This document shows, piece after piece, positions 29,167 to 37,978 of a stretch of 64,000 nt of DNA (position 1 is the stretch's first letter; each line of letters begins with the position of its first letter). The translations under genes were made by a program, and so were the position numbers. Below the pieces are notes generated by a model, which saw only the letters and a list, made by a program, of their open reading frames with translations, was not told the DNA's origin and did no database searches. Origin of the DNA: Candidatus Angelobacter sp. Gp1-AA117 (GTDB taxonomy: Bacteria; Acidobacteriota; Terriglobia; Terriglobales; Acidobacteriaceae); assembly GCA_003223515.1 (NCBI GenBank), contig QHVI01000039.1, positions 1 through 64,000 on the forward strand. The letters are read 5' to 3'.

Positions 29167-29424
29167 ATGGAACATTGCGTCATCTCAGGATGTAAAAATC
29201 CAGCAAAGCACAATTTTGGAGTCAGATTGCGCCGACCCAGCACAAGGGCTATTTGGGCTCCGAACACAGATGCATTCATCTGTGATGAACATGCGACGTC
29301 CGGAATGAAGGTTCATGTCGAGCTTACACCCACAACGAGCGGAAATATTGATACCAGTATCATCTCTCCAGGCGGTCGGCCCATGAACAGAAGCACGCCT
29401 ATCAAAAAGCCAGCCCGGGACTAA
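29167..29424 (+). CDS. Small cysteine-containing hypothetical protein
   Basis: 85 residues starting MEHCVISGCKNPAKHNFGV, with a later FICDEHA. The two early cysteines and the CDEH group could form one zinc site. AAGGCGGT (29153-29160) lies six bases before the ATG, a good ribosome-binding site, which supports a real gene. It follows the DNA methyltransferase by 43 bp and may be cotranscribed with it. I do not recognise the family. A link to the methyltransferase is only positional. Confidence 0.5.
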   Translation: MEHCVISGCKNPAKHNFGVRLRRPSTRAIWAPNTDAFICDEHATSGMKVHVELTPTTSGNIDTSIISPGGRPMNRSTPIKKPARD

Positions 29425-29526
29425 CTCGAATAGAAAGGCCGGACAGTGTTTCAAACTCGCCCCGCCTTCTTGTCTACTTATTCTTCCTGTATCGTGTAGC
29501 TTTTCACTCATGTCTCAACCGTCACC

Positions 29527-29844
29527 GTGGATGGTTACGCAGGCGAAGCGGAGCAAAAGCGGCTGCAGCTCGTAAACAAGTGCCCGCCACCGGATCCTAA
29601 TTCTCAGAGTATTTGGGAAGAATACGCATGCGCATTTCTCACCTGCTATTTCAGTGACGCGGATCACATCAGCGTGTTCCTCCCACTATCACTGCTCGTA
29701 GAACTTTACAAATCCAGAGTTGCTGACACTACGGAACACATTGTGGATGTTGTGCAGTCTCTTCCGGTCAGCCTCTTCTTGAGAAGTTCAAAGGTGCAGC
29801 TTGGAGTGTATCCGGCAGTCTCCCTCCCGTTCTTAAAAAGTTGA
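29527..29844 (+). CDS. Possible small hypothetical protein (doubtful)
   Basis: A 105-residue frame from GTG 29527 with helix-rich composition (NSQSIWEEYACAFLTCYF, LLVELYKSRVADTTEHIVD). There is no ribosome-binding site. A better-looking ATG at 29509 opens a different frame that stops after 21 codons, so the gene may be a remnant or carry a frameshift. It belongs to the AT-richer stretch with the methyltransferase. Low confidence. Confidence 0.3.
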   Translation: MDGYAGEAEQKRLQLVNKCPPPDPNSQSIWEEYACAFLTCYFSDADHISVFLPLSLLVELYKSRVADTTEHIVDVVQSLPVSLFLRSSKVQLGVYPAVSLPFLKS

Positions 29845-29884
29845 GAGGTCGTATGAAGTGTTTGCGCGCTCTTCGTCTGTCGCT

Positions 29885-31996
29885 CTATCGCCCGGCTTTC
29901 ATCTTCTGCAGCATGCCTTTAATCAGCCGTTCACTCACACTGCCGAAAGGCTGATCGGTGGTGAGATAGGTCCAGGTAGCGCCGCGCTGTGACGGACTGA
30001 TGCCTGTGCGCCCGGCTTCCTCCAGGCGCCTTTCGATCTCTTCTTCGATCTTCTGCTTCAGTTGCTCGAATTCCTGGTCGACGGTGGAAAGATACTCGTA
30101 CAGCGGATCGCGTCCTCCCCATGAGACCCAATGGATTCCGGCGCGCAGTTCGGCGATGTCATTGAGGTAGTCGGCCCACAGATCGTCGATGGTGGTGAGC
30201 CGCACCAGCCGCTCTGTTTCTGATTCAGAGGGTATCTTGCCGGTGAGAATGTCCTGGCGCTTCTGCTGGATGGCAAGCCGCTGGCCCTCGATCACCGATT
30301 CGTACTTCTGCAGGAACCGGCGTATGGAGAGGTTCTGTCCTTCCACCACCCGCTGAATGCCATCAGGGTCGTTTCTGAAAAGCTGATCTTCGTCGGCGTA
30401 GCGCACCAGCAGGTCATCTTGTAGAGAAATGAAAAACTGCGAGCTGCCGGGGTCCCCCTGGCGTCCGGCGCGGCCACGCAACTGGTTATCGATGCGGCGG
30501 CTCTCGTGCTTGTTGGTGCCGATCACCAGCAGGCCGCCGAGTTCAGCCACGCCTTCCCCCAGCTTGATATCTGTGCCGCGTCCCGCCATGTTGGTGGAGA
30601 TGGTCACTGCACCGCGTTCGCCGGCGCGCGCTACGATAGCCGCTTCTTCTTCCTCATGGCGGGCATTCAATACCTGGTGCGGTATTCCCTGCCGCCGCAA
30701 TCGCGCACTCAGCCGCTCGGACTCTTCCACGCTCGTAGTTCCCACCAGCACCGGACGCCCGCTCGCGTGCCGGCGCTCGATCTCGCCGGCAACAGCATCT
30801 TCCTTCGCGGCTTTGGTCTCGAATATCTCGTCAGGATGGTCTACGCGAATGACCGGACGATTGGTGGGAATTACCTCTACCTCAAACCCATAGATCTCCT
30901 GAAATTCGCGTTTCTGCGTGGCCGCTGTGCCGGTCATGCCGCATACCTGTGGATAGAGCGCTACCAGGTTCTGCAGGGTAATGGAGCCGATCACGCGGCC
31001 CTGCTTTTTCAGCGCCACGCCTTCTTTGGCTTCGATCGCGGTATGCAGTCCGGCGGGCCAGCGCCGGTCCTGGATGATGCGCCCTTTGAACTCATCGACA
31101 GATTGAATGGTTCCGTCTTTGACCAGGTAATCCACGTCCCGGCGCAAGAGAGCGTGAGCGTGAATGGAATCCTGCACTGCCGCCAGCAATGACAGGTTCT
31201 GCTCGGCAAAGAGATTGCCGCAGCGGAAAGCTCCTTCCACCGATTGAATGCCGGTCTCGGTCAAGGCAACATTCCTCCCGAACTCGTCGATGGTGTATTG
31301 CACGCCCCGGTGGAAGTGGCGCGTGATAGCGTCTACGCGGTACGGCAGCGTCTCTGGAGCGTTATCGCCACTGGCAATCACCAGAGGAATGCGCGCCTCA
31401 TCGATCAGGATGGAATCGGCCTCATCGATGATCGCTGCGGCAAAGTCACGGTGTACCTGCTCCCGAGGATAAAGCGCAAGCTGGTCACGCAGATAGTCAA
31501 ACCCTACCTCATTGGCAGTGGCATAAGTTATGTCACAGGAATAAGCCTGCTGCCGCGCCGCTGTTTCCATGTCGCGCTGGACGTAACCCACAGTCAGTCC
31601 GAACCATTGGTAGATCTCTCCCATCCATTGCGCATCACGGCGGGCCAGGTAATCATTCACCGTGAGCACATGCGCGCTGCCTGCAGTCTTTGCATACCAC
31701 GCGACCGCGGGAACAGCGGTCAGGGTCTTGCCTTCGCCGGTCTGCATCTCGGCAATCTTGCCCTCGGTGAGCGCCAGCGCACCCTGAAGCTGGACCTCGA
31801 ACATCTCCAGTTGCAGCACCCGTGACGCGATGACTGCCCCGGCGGCAATGGTCTCCAGCCGGTCCGTCGTGCGCTGCGCAAAACTCTTCAGCTCTGCATT
31901 ACTCAAGGCTCCCAGCCGGCTGCGTATCTGCTGGATTTTGGGAATAGCGGGTTCCGCGACTGCTCTGACGAACAGTGAACGTAAAAATCTATGCAC
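29885..31996 (-). CDS. SecA-family preprotein translocase ATPase, short accessory form
   Basis: 703-residue DEAD-type translocase motor that drives proteins through SecYEG. Walker A is MQTGEGKTLTAVPAV near residue 85, followed by AHVLTVNDYLARRDAQWMG, ANEVGFDYLRDQ, IIDEADSILIDEARIPLVI, VCGMTGTA, STNMAGRGTDIKL and RGRAGRQGDPGSSQFFISLQDD. E. coli SecA has about 900 residues. Here the C-terminal zinc-binding linker is absent and the helical domains look reduced, as in accessory SecA2-type proteins. Neighbouring genes do not encode Sec partners. Whether it is the only SecA of the organism cannot be judged from the window. Confidence 0.85.
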   Translation of the reverse strand: MHRFLRSLFVRAVAEPAIPKIQQIRSRLGALSNAELKSFAQRTTDRLETIAAGAVIASRVLQLEMFEVQLQGALALTEGKIAEMQTGEGKTLTAVPAVAWYAKTAGSAHVLTVNDYLARRDAQWMGEIYQWFGLTVGYVQRDMETAARQQAYSCDITYATANEVGFDYLRDQLALYPREQVHRDFAAAIIDEADSILIDEARIPLVIASGDNAPETLPYRVDAITRHFHRGVQYTIDEFGRNVALTETGIQSVEGAFRCGNLFAEQNLSLLAAVQDSIHAHALLRRDVDYLVKDGTIQSVDEFKGRIIQDRRWPAGLHTAIEAKEGVALKKQGRVIGSITLQNLVALYPQVCGMTGTAATQKREFQEIYGFEVEVIPTNRPVIRVDHPDEIFETKAAKEDAVAGEIERRHASGRPVLVGTTSVEESERLSARLRRQGIPHQVLNARHEEEEAAIVARAGERGAVTISTNMAGRGTDIKLGEGVAELGGLLVIGTNKHESRRIDNQLRGRAGRQGDPGSSQFFISLQDDLLVRYADEDQLFRNDPDGIQRVVEGQNLSIRRFLQKYESVIEGQRLAIQQKRQDILTGKIPSESETERLVRLTTIDDLWADYLNDIAELRAGIHWVSWGGRDPLYEYLSTVDQEFEQLKQKIEEEIERRLEEAGRTGISPSQRGATWTYLTTDQPFGSVSERLIKGMLQKMKAGR

Positions 31997-32248
31997 TTTT
32001 ACTTTCCGGGCCTCGGCATCTGGTACAGGTCAAAGATTGCGTTGGTCACCGCACTCGGATTCACTCCATGTGATGTAGGTTACCCCGGTAGTGAGAATTG
32101 TGAAAGAACCAATCATCCCTAAAACATTCTTGCGGAGACCTTCCGGTGATCCACGGCAAGCCGGAACAGGTGACACAGATGAATGGATTCGCGCAGATAA
32201 GCTCACCGCAGATAAACACAGCGTACCGGGCCGCAACCAAAACGAAAA

Positions 32249-32320
32249 ATCTTTATGGAGCGCAGCCGCCCTCGGCTGCGGGGAATAAATTTTCGTGAGT
32301 CGAGAATAATTTGACGATAA
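32249..32320. repeat. Dispersed ~70-bp repeat, intact copy A
   Basis: It starts atctttatggagcgcagccg, contains the palindrome cgcagccgccctcggctgcg (32261-32280) and ends near tttgacga. Copy B at 40459-40530 is nearly identical over the whole length, including ttcgtgagt and the closing ttgacga. A third copy at 26229-26476 is split by an insertion. It is non-coding and intergenic in all three cases. Confidence 0.75.
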
Positions 32321-32345
32321 TAGTGGAGAGGACACAGATAAATTA

Positions 32346-32390
32346 AATCACTCATTTACCAAATTACCCATTTACCCATTTCACTTGTGC
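32346..32390. repeat. TTACCCA-type tandem repeat upstream of the M13 peptidase gene
   Basis: Units ttaccaaa, ttacccat, ttacccat with period 8, about 90 bases before the peptidase start. Same family as the tract before ligA. Confidence 0.5.
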
Positions 32391-32473
32391 CAATCACGTC
32401 GGCTTGTCTTCAACATTCATAAAAATTACACTTCTCGCACGTGTTTTCGACCAGATCAAAACCAGGGGCTTAA

Positions 32474-34606
32474 ATGAAGACCGCAAAACTTCTTATAGCT
32501 TTGTTCATCCTTACCGGCATATTCTTCGCGCAGAGCGCAACTCAAAACCCGCAACAGCAGCCCGGGAAAGAGCCGGGAAAACCCAAAGTCGTGCCTCCTA
32601 ACAAGAAACCTGCGCAGACACCCGCCAAAACCAAGACTGAAAAAGTCCTGGAATTGAAAGGCCTTGATCCGGCGTTGATGGACAAGTCCGCAGACCCCTG
32701 CGCGGATTTTTACCAGTATTCCTGCGGCGGATGGCTCAAGCAGAACCCGGTGCCTGGTGATCAATCGAGCTATGGCCGGGATACGGAATTGGCCGAGCGC
32801 AACCGCCTTATCCTGCGTAACATTTTGGAAAAGGCTTCAGTGATCCGCGCGGACCGCAGCCCGGAAGAGCAGAAGATCGGCGACTTTTATTCGTCCTGCA
32901 TGGATGAGGCCGCAATCGAGCGCAAAGGCATCGCTCCGCTCAAGCCCGAACTGGATCACATTGCCGCTCTTAAATCCAAAGACGATCTTGCGGATCTTCT
33001 CGCGCACCTGCACCTGATCGATGCTGGCGCGTTCTTCAGCTTCGGCTCCAACCAGGATTTCAAAGATGCAACCTCGGTGATCGCCGAAGCCGATCAGGGT
33101 GGCCTGGGACTTCCGGAGCGTGACTATTACACGCGCACCGACGCCAACTCGGAGAAGACACGCAAAGAATATGTGCAGCATGTGGCCAACATGTTCAAGC
33201 TGCTGGGCGATTCTCCGCAGGCTGCGGCTGCCAATGCGAAAAAGGTCATGGAGATCGAAACTGCATTGGCCAAAGCCTCGCTCACCGTGGTGCAGCGGCG
33301 CGATCCGGCAAGCATCTATCACAAAATGCCGCTGAATGATCTGGCGGGAATGGCGCCTGCATTCAACTGGAACCGCTACCTGCGCGCTACCGGCACGCCT
33401 GAAGTGCAGAGCCTCAACGTTGCTGTCCCGGATTTCTTCAAAGGACTTCAAACTGTTTTGCAGCAGCAGGATATTGCCTCCATCAAGACTTATCTGCGCT
33501 GGCAACTGGTGCATGACGCCGCGCCCATGCTGTCCAAGCCATTTGTGAATGAGAACTTCAATTTCTTCGGCAAGAAGCTCAATGGACAGAAAGAGCTGCG
33601 CGCCCGCTGGAAGCGCTGCGTGCAGGCCACCGACCACAACCTTGGCGAAGCGCTGGGAAAAGTTTATGCAGAGCGCGCCTTCGGCGCAGAAGGCAAGGCC
33701 CGCACTCTGGCCATGGTGAAGGACATCGAGAGCTCCATGGAACGCGACATCAAGCAGCTTACCTGGATGACGGATGCCACGAAGCAGCGCGCCCTGGAAA
33801 AGCTGCATGCGGTGGCGAATAAGATCGGTTATCCCGATAAATGGCGCGATTATTCCGCCTATAAAGTAGTTCGTGGTGATGCCCTGGGCAATCAGATACG
33901 CGGTTCAGAATTCGAGTCGCACCGCGAAATCGCAAAGATCGGCAAACCTGTAGACAAGCTGGAATGGGGCATGACTCCGCCCACCGTCAATGCCTATTAC
34001 AACCCGCAGATGAATGACATCAATTTTCCCGCCGGAATCCTTCAGCCTCCTTTTTACGACCAGCGCATGGACGATGCCGTGAATTACGGCGATGCCGGAG
34101 GGGTGATTGGCCATGAACTCACCCATGCCTTTGACGATGAAGGCCGCCAATTCGACCCCAAGGGGAACCTCGAAGACTGGTGGACTCCGCAGGATGCCAA
34201 GGAATTTGAAGAGCGCACCGCGTGCATCGTTCGCGAGTATGACAACTTTGTTGCCGTGGACGATGTCCACGTGCAGGGCAAGCTCACCCTGGGAGAAAAT
34301 GTGGCCGATATCGGTGGACTGAAGCTGGCCTTCATGGCCCTGATGCAGCGCGAAGAAGAAAGCCATGAGCAGCTTCAACCCGCAGACGGCTTTACTCCCG
34401 CGCAGCGCTTCTTCATCAGCTACGGACAGGGCTGGTGCGAAAACGATACCCCGGAATCACTGCGCGTACTGGCACAGACCAATCCCCACGCACCGACGAA
34501 GTTTCGTGTGAATGGCGTGGTGCAAAACCTGCCCGAATTCCAGCAGGCCTTCTCTTGTAAAGCCGGAACGCCCATGGCGCCGGAAAAGAGGTGTGAGGTC
34601 TGGTAG
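32474..34606 (+). CDS. Neprilysin-family (M13) zinc metallopeptidase
   Basis: 710-residue secreted endopeptidase of the neprilysin/PepO family. A signal peptide (LLIALFILTGIFFAQS) and a Pro/Lys-rich linker precede the N-terminal M13 domain with CADFYQYSCGGWLKQNPVP. The zinc site GVIGHELTHAFDDEGRQFD near residue 546 holds HExxH (HELTH), and ENVADIGGLKLAF near residue 607 supplies the third ligand. The C-terminus ends in CEVW after RCEV, as in family members whose final Cys and Trp are conserved. It probably cleaves short peptides in the periplasm or outside the cell. Confidence 0.95.
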   Translation: MKTAKLLIALFILTGIFFAQSATQNPQQQPGKEPGKPKVVPPNKKPAQTPAKTKTEKVLELKGLDPALMDKSADPCADFYQYSCGGWLKQNPVPGDQSSYGRDTELAERNRLILRNILEKASVIRADRSPEEQKIGDFYSSCMDEAAIERKGIAPLKPELDHIAALKSKDDLADLLAHLHLIDAGAFFSFGSNQDFKDATSVIAEADQGGLGLPERDYYTRTDANSEKTRKEYVQHVANMFKLLGDSPQAAAANAKKVMEIETALAKASLTVVQRRDPASIYHKMPLNDLAGMAPAFNWNRYLRATGTPEVQSLNVAVPDFFKGLQTVLQQQDIASIKTYLRWQLVHDAAPMLSKPFVNENFNFFGKKLNGQKELRARWKRCVQATDHNLGEALGKVYAERAFGAEGKARTLAMVKDIESSMERDIKQLTWMTDATKQRALEKLHAVANKIGYPDKWRDYSAYKVVRGDALGNQIRGSEFESHREIAKIGKPVDKLEWGMTPPTVNAYYNPQMNDINFPAGILQPPFYDQRMDDAVNYGDAGGVIGHELTHAFDDEGRQFDPKGNLEDWWTPQDAKEFEERTACIVREYDNFVAVDDVHVQGKLTLGENVADIGGLKLAFMALMQREEESHEQLQPADGFTPAQRFFISYGQGWCENDTPESLRVLAQTNPHAPTKFRVNGVVQNLPEFQQAFSCKAGTPMAPEKRCEVW

Positions 34607-34638
34607 GGCACTCAGCGTGGTTCCTTTGCGCCCTTTAA

Positions 34639-35304
34639 TCAGGCATTGGCAGCGCCCGACGAACTGAGCGGCAGGAAATACTGCGTGCCCCGGATCGGCT
34701 CGCTCACCCGCCGCAGCAGTTCCTGCAGATCGGAGTGGTGCTCCACGAAATCGATGTCATTGGTATTTACCACCAGCAGGTCTGATGAGCTGTAGTGAAA
34801 GAAGAAGTGTTCGTAGGCTTTCACCACTTCCTCAATGTAGTCATCGCTGACCGCTCCTTCCGCCGGAGCGTTTTTCTTGCGTAACCGTTTCTTCAGCACA
34901 TCTGGAGAGGCCTGCAGATAAATCACCAAGTCGGGCGTGGGCACCTGCTCGCGAAAATACTGGTAATACCGGTTATAGATCTCCAGTTCCACATCGCTCA
35001 GGTTGATGTAGGCAAAGATCTTGTCTTTTTCAAAGATGTAATCGGCCACCACGGTCTTTTGCGATTTGGCCCCGACTTCCAGCCGGTGGAGTTGCTCAAA
35101 GCGGCGAATCAGAAAGGCAAACTGCGCCTGGAAACCTGCGCCGCGCTCTCCCTCGTAGAATGCCCGCAGGAACGGATTGTTTTCCGGTTCAATGACGCGT
35201 TGCGCGTTCAGCCGGTCAGCAATGATGTTTGCGAGGGTGCTTTTGCCGACGCGAATAGGTCCTTCTACTGCTATATACCGGGGCGGTTCGAAAAGCTTTG
35301 CCAT
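34639..35304 (-). CDS. Deoxynucleoside kinase
   Basis: 221-residue P-loop kinase of the deoxyadenosine/deoxyguanosine kinase family, which phosphorylates deoxynucleosides for nucleotide salvage. Motifs are YIAVEGPIRVGKSTLAN (P-loop with the family EGPIGVGK-like start), FLIRRFEQ, VVADYIFEKDKIFA (the E/D-R-Y-like catalytic area) and PTPDLVIYLQASPDVLKKR followed by LID-like arginines. The base preference cannot be read. The gene is convergent with the M13 peptidase gene and its neighbours give no further hint. Confidence 0.85.
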   Translation of the reverse strand: MAKLFEPPRYIAVEGPIRVGKSTLANIIADRLNAQRVIEPENNPFLRAFYEGERGAGFQAQFAFLIRRFEQLHRLEVGAKSQKTVVADYIFEKDKIFAYINLSDVELEIYNRYYQYFREQVPTPDLVIYLQASPDVLKKRLRKKNAPAEGAVSDDYIEEVVKAYEHFFFHYSSSDLLVVNTNDIDFVEHHSDLQELLRRVSEPIRGTQYFLPLSSSGAANA

Positions 35305-35445
35305 GAGGTTTCGAAAGCGACTTGCCGCAGCATATCGCGCCCCCGTCCAGATGGCAATTAAAGAATGAGTTAACCCTGTGGAAAGAAGGTCCGCTCAGCC
35401 GCTGATCGGCCTTATCACCGTTTACCAGCGGCAAATATTTGTTCG

Positions 35446-36606
35446 CTACACCGCAATCGCCAGTTCCGCTATCGCGGCGCTGATCCTGGATAATGCCGTC
35501 TCCACTTTTGCTGTGTCATATCCCACCGTAATCCGCAGGTGGTGCTCGGTTCCCAGATATGCTCCCGGCGCTACCAGCACCGAGGCGTTCTTCCGCAAAT
35601 AATCCACCAGCTCTACCGACGGCATGTCGAAGTAGTAACGCACAAAGGCAATCGATGTAGCCACGGGCTTGTGCAGGGAAAATCTGCCTTCCTGTTGCGC
35701 AATCCACTTCTCTAGAACCGCATGTCCATTCCGCGAAAGCTCTCTTTGGCGCTGCAGCAGCATGGCGCGCTTTTCGGGTTGCAAGGCAATTTCTGCCAGC
35801 GTCATGCTCGGTCCTGCAGCGGCAATCACGGCATATTCATGCCGACGCCATAATTCCCCGACCATCTCCGGCGCTGCGACAGCCCAGCCAATGCGCAATC
35901 CTGCCAGCCCGTAAGCCTTCGACAGGCTATTGGTGCAGATGAGCTTGTCGTATTGTCCCCAGAAGCTGGGCGTTTCAACTCCATGAAACTCTGTTCCGCG
36001 GTACACCTCATCGGCGTGCAGCCATGCGCCGCTGCGCTCACAGGTCTCTACAACCTGCTTCATTTCATCAGGCGCGAGCACAGTTCCTGTAGGATTATTC
36101 GGATTCACGATCGCAATCAGCTTGGTCTTGTCGCTCGTCATGGCCGCGAGCCTGTCCAGATTCAGCCGCCAGTTCTCCTCCGGAAGAAGCTGAAGCTCTT
36201 TTACGTTGCATCCCAGGTTCTTCGCCAGTCCCCACACTTGCCGGTAACCCGGAGAGACCACGATCACTTCATCGCCGCGTTCCAGCAGCGTGCTCACCAC
36301 CATGCAGTTGGCCTGTGCTGCGCCCACAGTCACCAGCACGTTGTTCGCGGTCGCTCCGGGATACAGCGCCGCAATGCGCTCCCGCAGCAGCCCGGTCCCA
36401 TTCACCTCCGGATAAAACAACCCTGTGCTCAGCAGTTGCTCAGCCTCTTCCTCGCTGAGCCATTCACGCGTGCTGAGGCACTTCACCGAGCTATCCGCCA
36501 GGTTGTACTCGACGGTCCGCTCAAACTGCGACTGAAAGTATTCAAGCTCAAAATTCTGGAATTGCATAGAGGAGTGCAGGTTATCTTTCTTAGACATCAT
36601 CATCAT
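35446..36606 (-). CDS. PLP-dependent class I/II aminotransferase
   Basis: 386-residue fold-type I aminotransferase. The pyridoxal phosphate lysine lies in TNSLSKAYGLAGLRIGW. VNPNNPTGTVL and HADEVYRGTEF supply the Asn and the Asp-x-x-Tyr cofactor contacts, and RITVGYDTAKVE holds the carboxylate-binding arginine. The substrate is not determined. The start overlaps the end of the zinc-ribbon gene by 17 bp within a run of ATG codons, so initiation at any of the first four Met is possible. Translational coupling with the zinc-ribbon gene is likely. Confidence 0.88.
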   Translation of the reverse strand: MMMMSKKDNLHSSMQFQNFELEYFQSQFERTVEYNLADSSVKCLSTREWLSEEEAEQLLSTGLFYPEVNGTGLLRERIAALYPGATANNVLVTVGAAQANCMVVSTLLERGDEVIVVSPGYRQVWGLAKNLGCNVKELQLLPEENWRLNLDRLAAMTSDKTKLIAIVNPNNPTGTVLAPDEMKQVVETCERSGAWLHADEVYRGTEFHGVETPSFWGQYDKLICTNSLSKAYGLAGLRIGWAVAAPEMVGELWRRHEYAVIAAAGPSMTLAEIALQPEKRAMLLQRQRELSRNGHAVLEKWIAQQEGRFSLHKPVATSIAFVRYYFDMPSVELVDYLRKNASVLVAPGAYLGTEHHLRITVGYDTAKVETALSRISAAIAELAIAV

Positions 36607-37657
36607 CTTCGTCCTCTTCGTCCTCTTCTTCTCCAGGTTCGATTACATCCACTTCCGTGTCTTCTCCCCACTTGGACCAGGAAATTCCCAGCTCCGAATC
36701 GCAGCCTTCACACTTATATTCGATGTGTCCAGACACCTCTTCGATATCGTTTCCATCAATGGTAAAGTCGTCATCGCATTCAGGGCAGGCCAACTCCAGA
36801 TCAGGCGCGTGCGTTTCCACATCTTCAATCGTTCCAGAAGAAGAACGGGAGATTTCAAGAGTAGCCCCGCAGGTCTCACATTTGATCTCGTCGCCGTCGT
36901 CGTCAACAGAAACATCATTTTCACATCTCCCACAACTGATTACGTTTCCGCCTCCGGAGTTTCGAGAGCGCTGATTGCCGGGGCGCCCAGTTGAGCGAGA
37001 CCCTTCACCTGCCAATTCTGCGCCCAATTCTGCGCCCCAGTCCGACCACGATACTTCCAGCTCGGCACCGCATTCATCACATTCATATTCAATTTCACCC
37101 TCTTTAGTCTCGATCTCCTGCCAATCCAGCTCCATCTCCGTTTCACATTCGGGACAAGCAAAGTTGCCGTCACCGGCTACTCCTGTAACCTCGATCTCTG
37201 TTACCTGAAACGACGCCTTGTAGTAAACCTCCAGGTCCGCATTGCAGGTCGGGCAGTTCACGATATCGTTACCCTTTGGAAGATCGGCAAATTCAATCAC
37301 CGCGACCGGTACTACTTTGCGGCAAACAGGGCAGTTCTTCTTGGTTGCGCTAGCGTCCTTCCGTTCCAGCACCTCTCTTGATAGCTCATCATAGGGTTTC
37401 TTGAGTTTTGTTTTTGGTAGGTCGATAAAGATCACTTCCTTGATTTCAACAGCCGTTTCGTATGAAAACTCCAGGGAAGCTCGGCATTCGCTGCACTCAA
37501 GCTCTTCTGAGCCTTTGGGACAATCGATGTGTTTGATCGAAGCCAGCGACAAAACATGCTGACAGCGAGGACAGAGTTGTCGACTCTTGCTCCCCTTCTC
37601 AAGTCTTTGCTGGCTACCGGAGCGATGGCGCTTTTGTGATTCTCGTGTTTTTTTCAT
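36590..37657 (-). CDS. Protein with five tandem zinc ribbons and an acidic tail
   Basis: 355 residues from ATG 37657. An ATG at 37738 adds 27 residues and cannot be excluded, and neither has a good ribosome-binding site. After a basic N-terminus, ten CxxC knuckles occur as five pairs: CPRC/CSEC, CPVC/CPTC, CPEC/CDEC, CGRC/CETC, CPEC/CEGC. Each second knuckle is followed by a strand of LExS or LGIS type, with SWSDWG and SWSKWG after pairs three and five. The protein ends in about fifteen Glu/Asp. I know no family with this exact architecture. Zinc-dependent binding of nucleic acid or protein is a guess. Confidence 0.7.
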   Translation of the reverse strand: MKKTRESQKRHRSGSQQRLEKGSKSRQLCPRCQHVLSLASIKHIDCPKGSEELECSECRASLEFSYETAVEIKEVIFIDLPKTKLKKPYDELSREVLERKDASATKKNCPVCRKVVPVAVIEFADLPKGNDIVNCPTCNADLEVYYKASFQVTEIEVTGVAGDGNFACPECETEMELDWQEIETKEGEIEYECDECGAELEVSWSDWGAELGAELAGEGSRSTGRPGNQRSRNSGGGNVISCGRCENDVSVDDDGDEIKCETCGATLEISRSSSGTIEDVETHAPDLELACPECDDDFTIDGNDIEEVSGHIEYKCEGCDSELGISWSKWGEDTEVDVIEPGEEEDEEDEDDDDV

Positions 37658-37978
37658 AGGTGGTTTGTTCACCAACTGGATCTGACGCGGTGCCTGTCCG
37701 GAGACTGCGTTTATCCGTTGCGCTACTAACAGTAGCAACTTATATTCACACGCACCTCTGCGGTTTCAAAACGAAAAAGGAGGCATTGCCCCGAAAGTTT
37801 TCAGGGGAAATTCGGCTTCTTTCCGTAACCGATCACCGAAGCGGAAGGGTTGAGAAGCGTTCTTGTCTTTCCGCAACAATCCTCGGCACTTGATTCCTGT
37901 GTCGGCGATGGCGTCGCATTCGCCAGGGGTACCGATGTTATCGATTAAACCCAAGGTCAATTTTGATTACACTGGAAT

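Larger units (their letters stand above)
31997..32473. other. Intergenic region with dispersed repeat and TTACCCA tract
   Basis: About 480 bases between divergent secA-like and M13 peptidase genes, without a recognisable gene. It holds a short tract of gcagataa-type repeats (about 32187-32217), an intact copy of the dispersed repeat (32249-32320) and a TTACCCA tract (about 32346-32390) close to the peptidase start. Promoters for both genes must lie here but could not be assigned. Confidence 0.45.
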
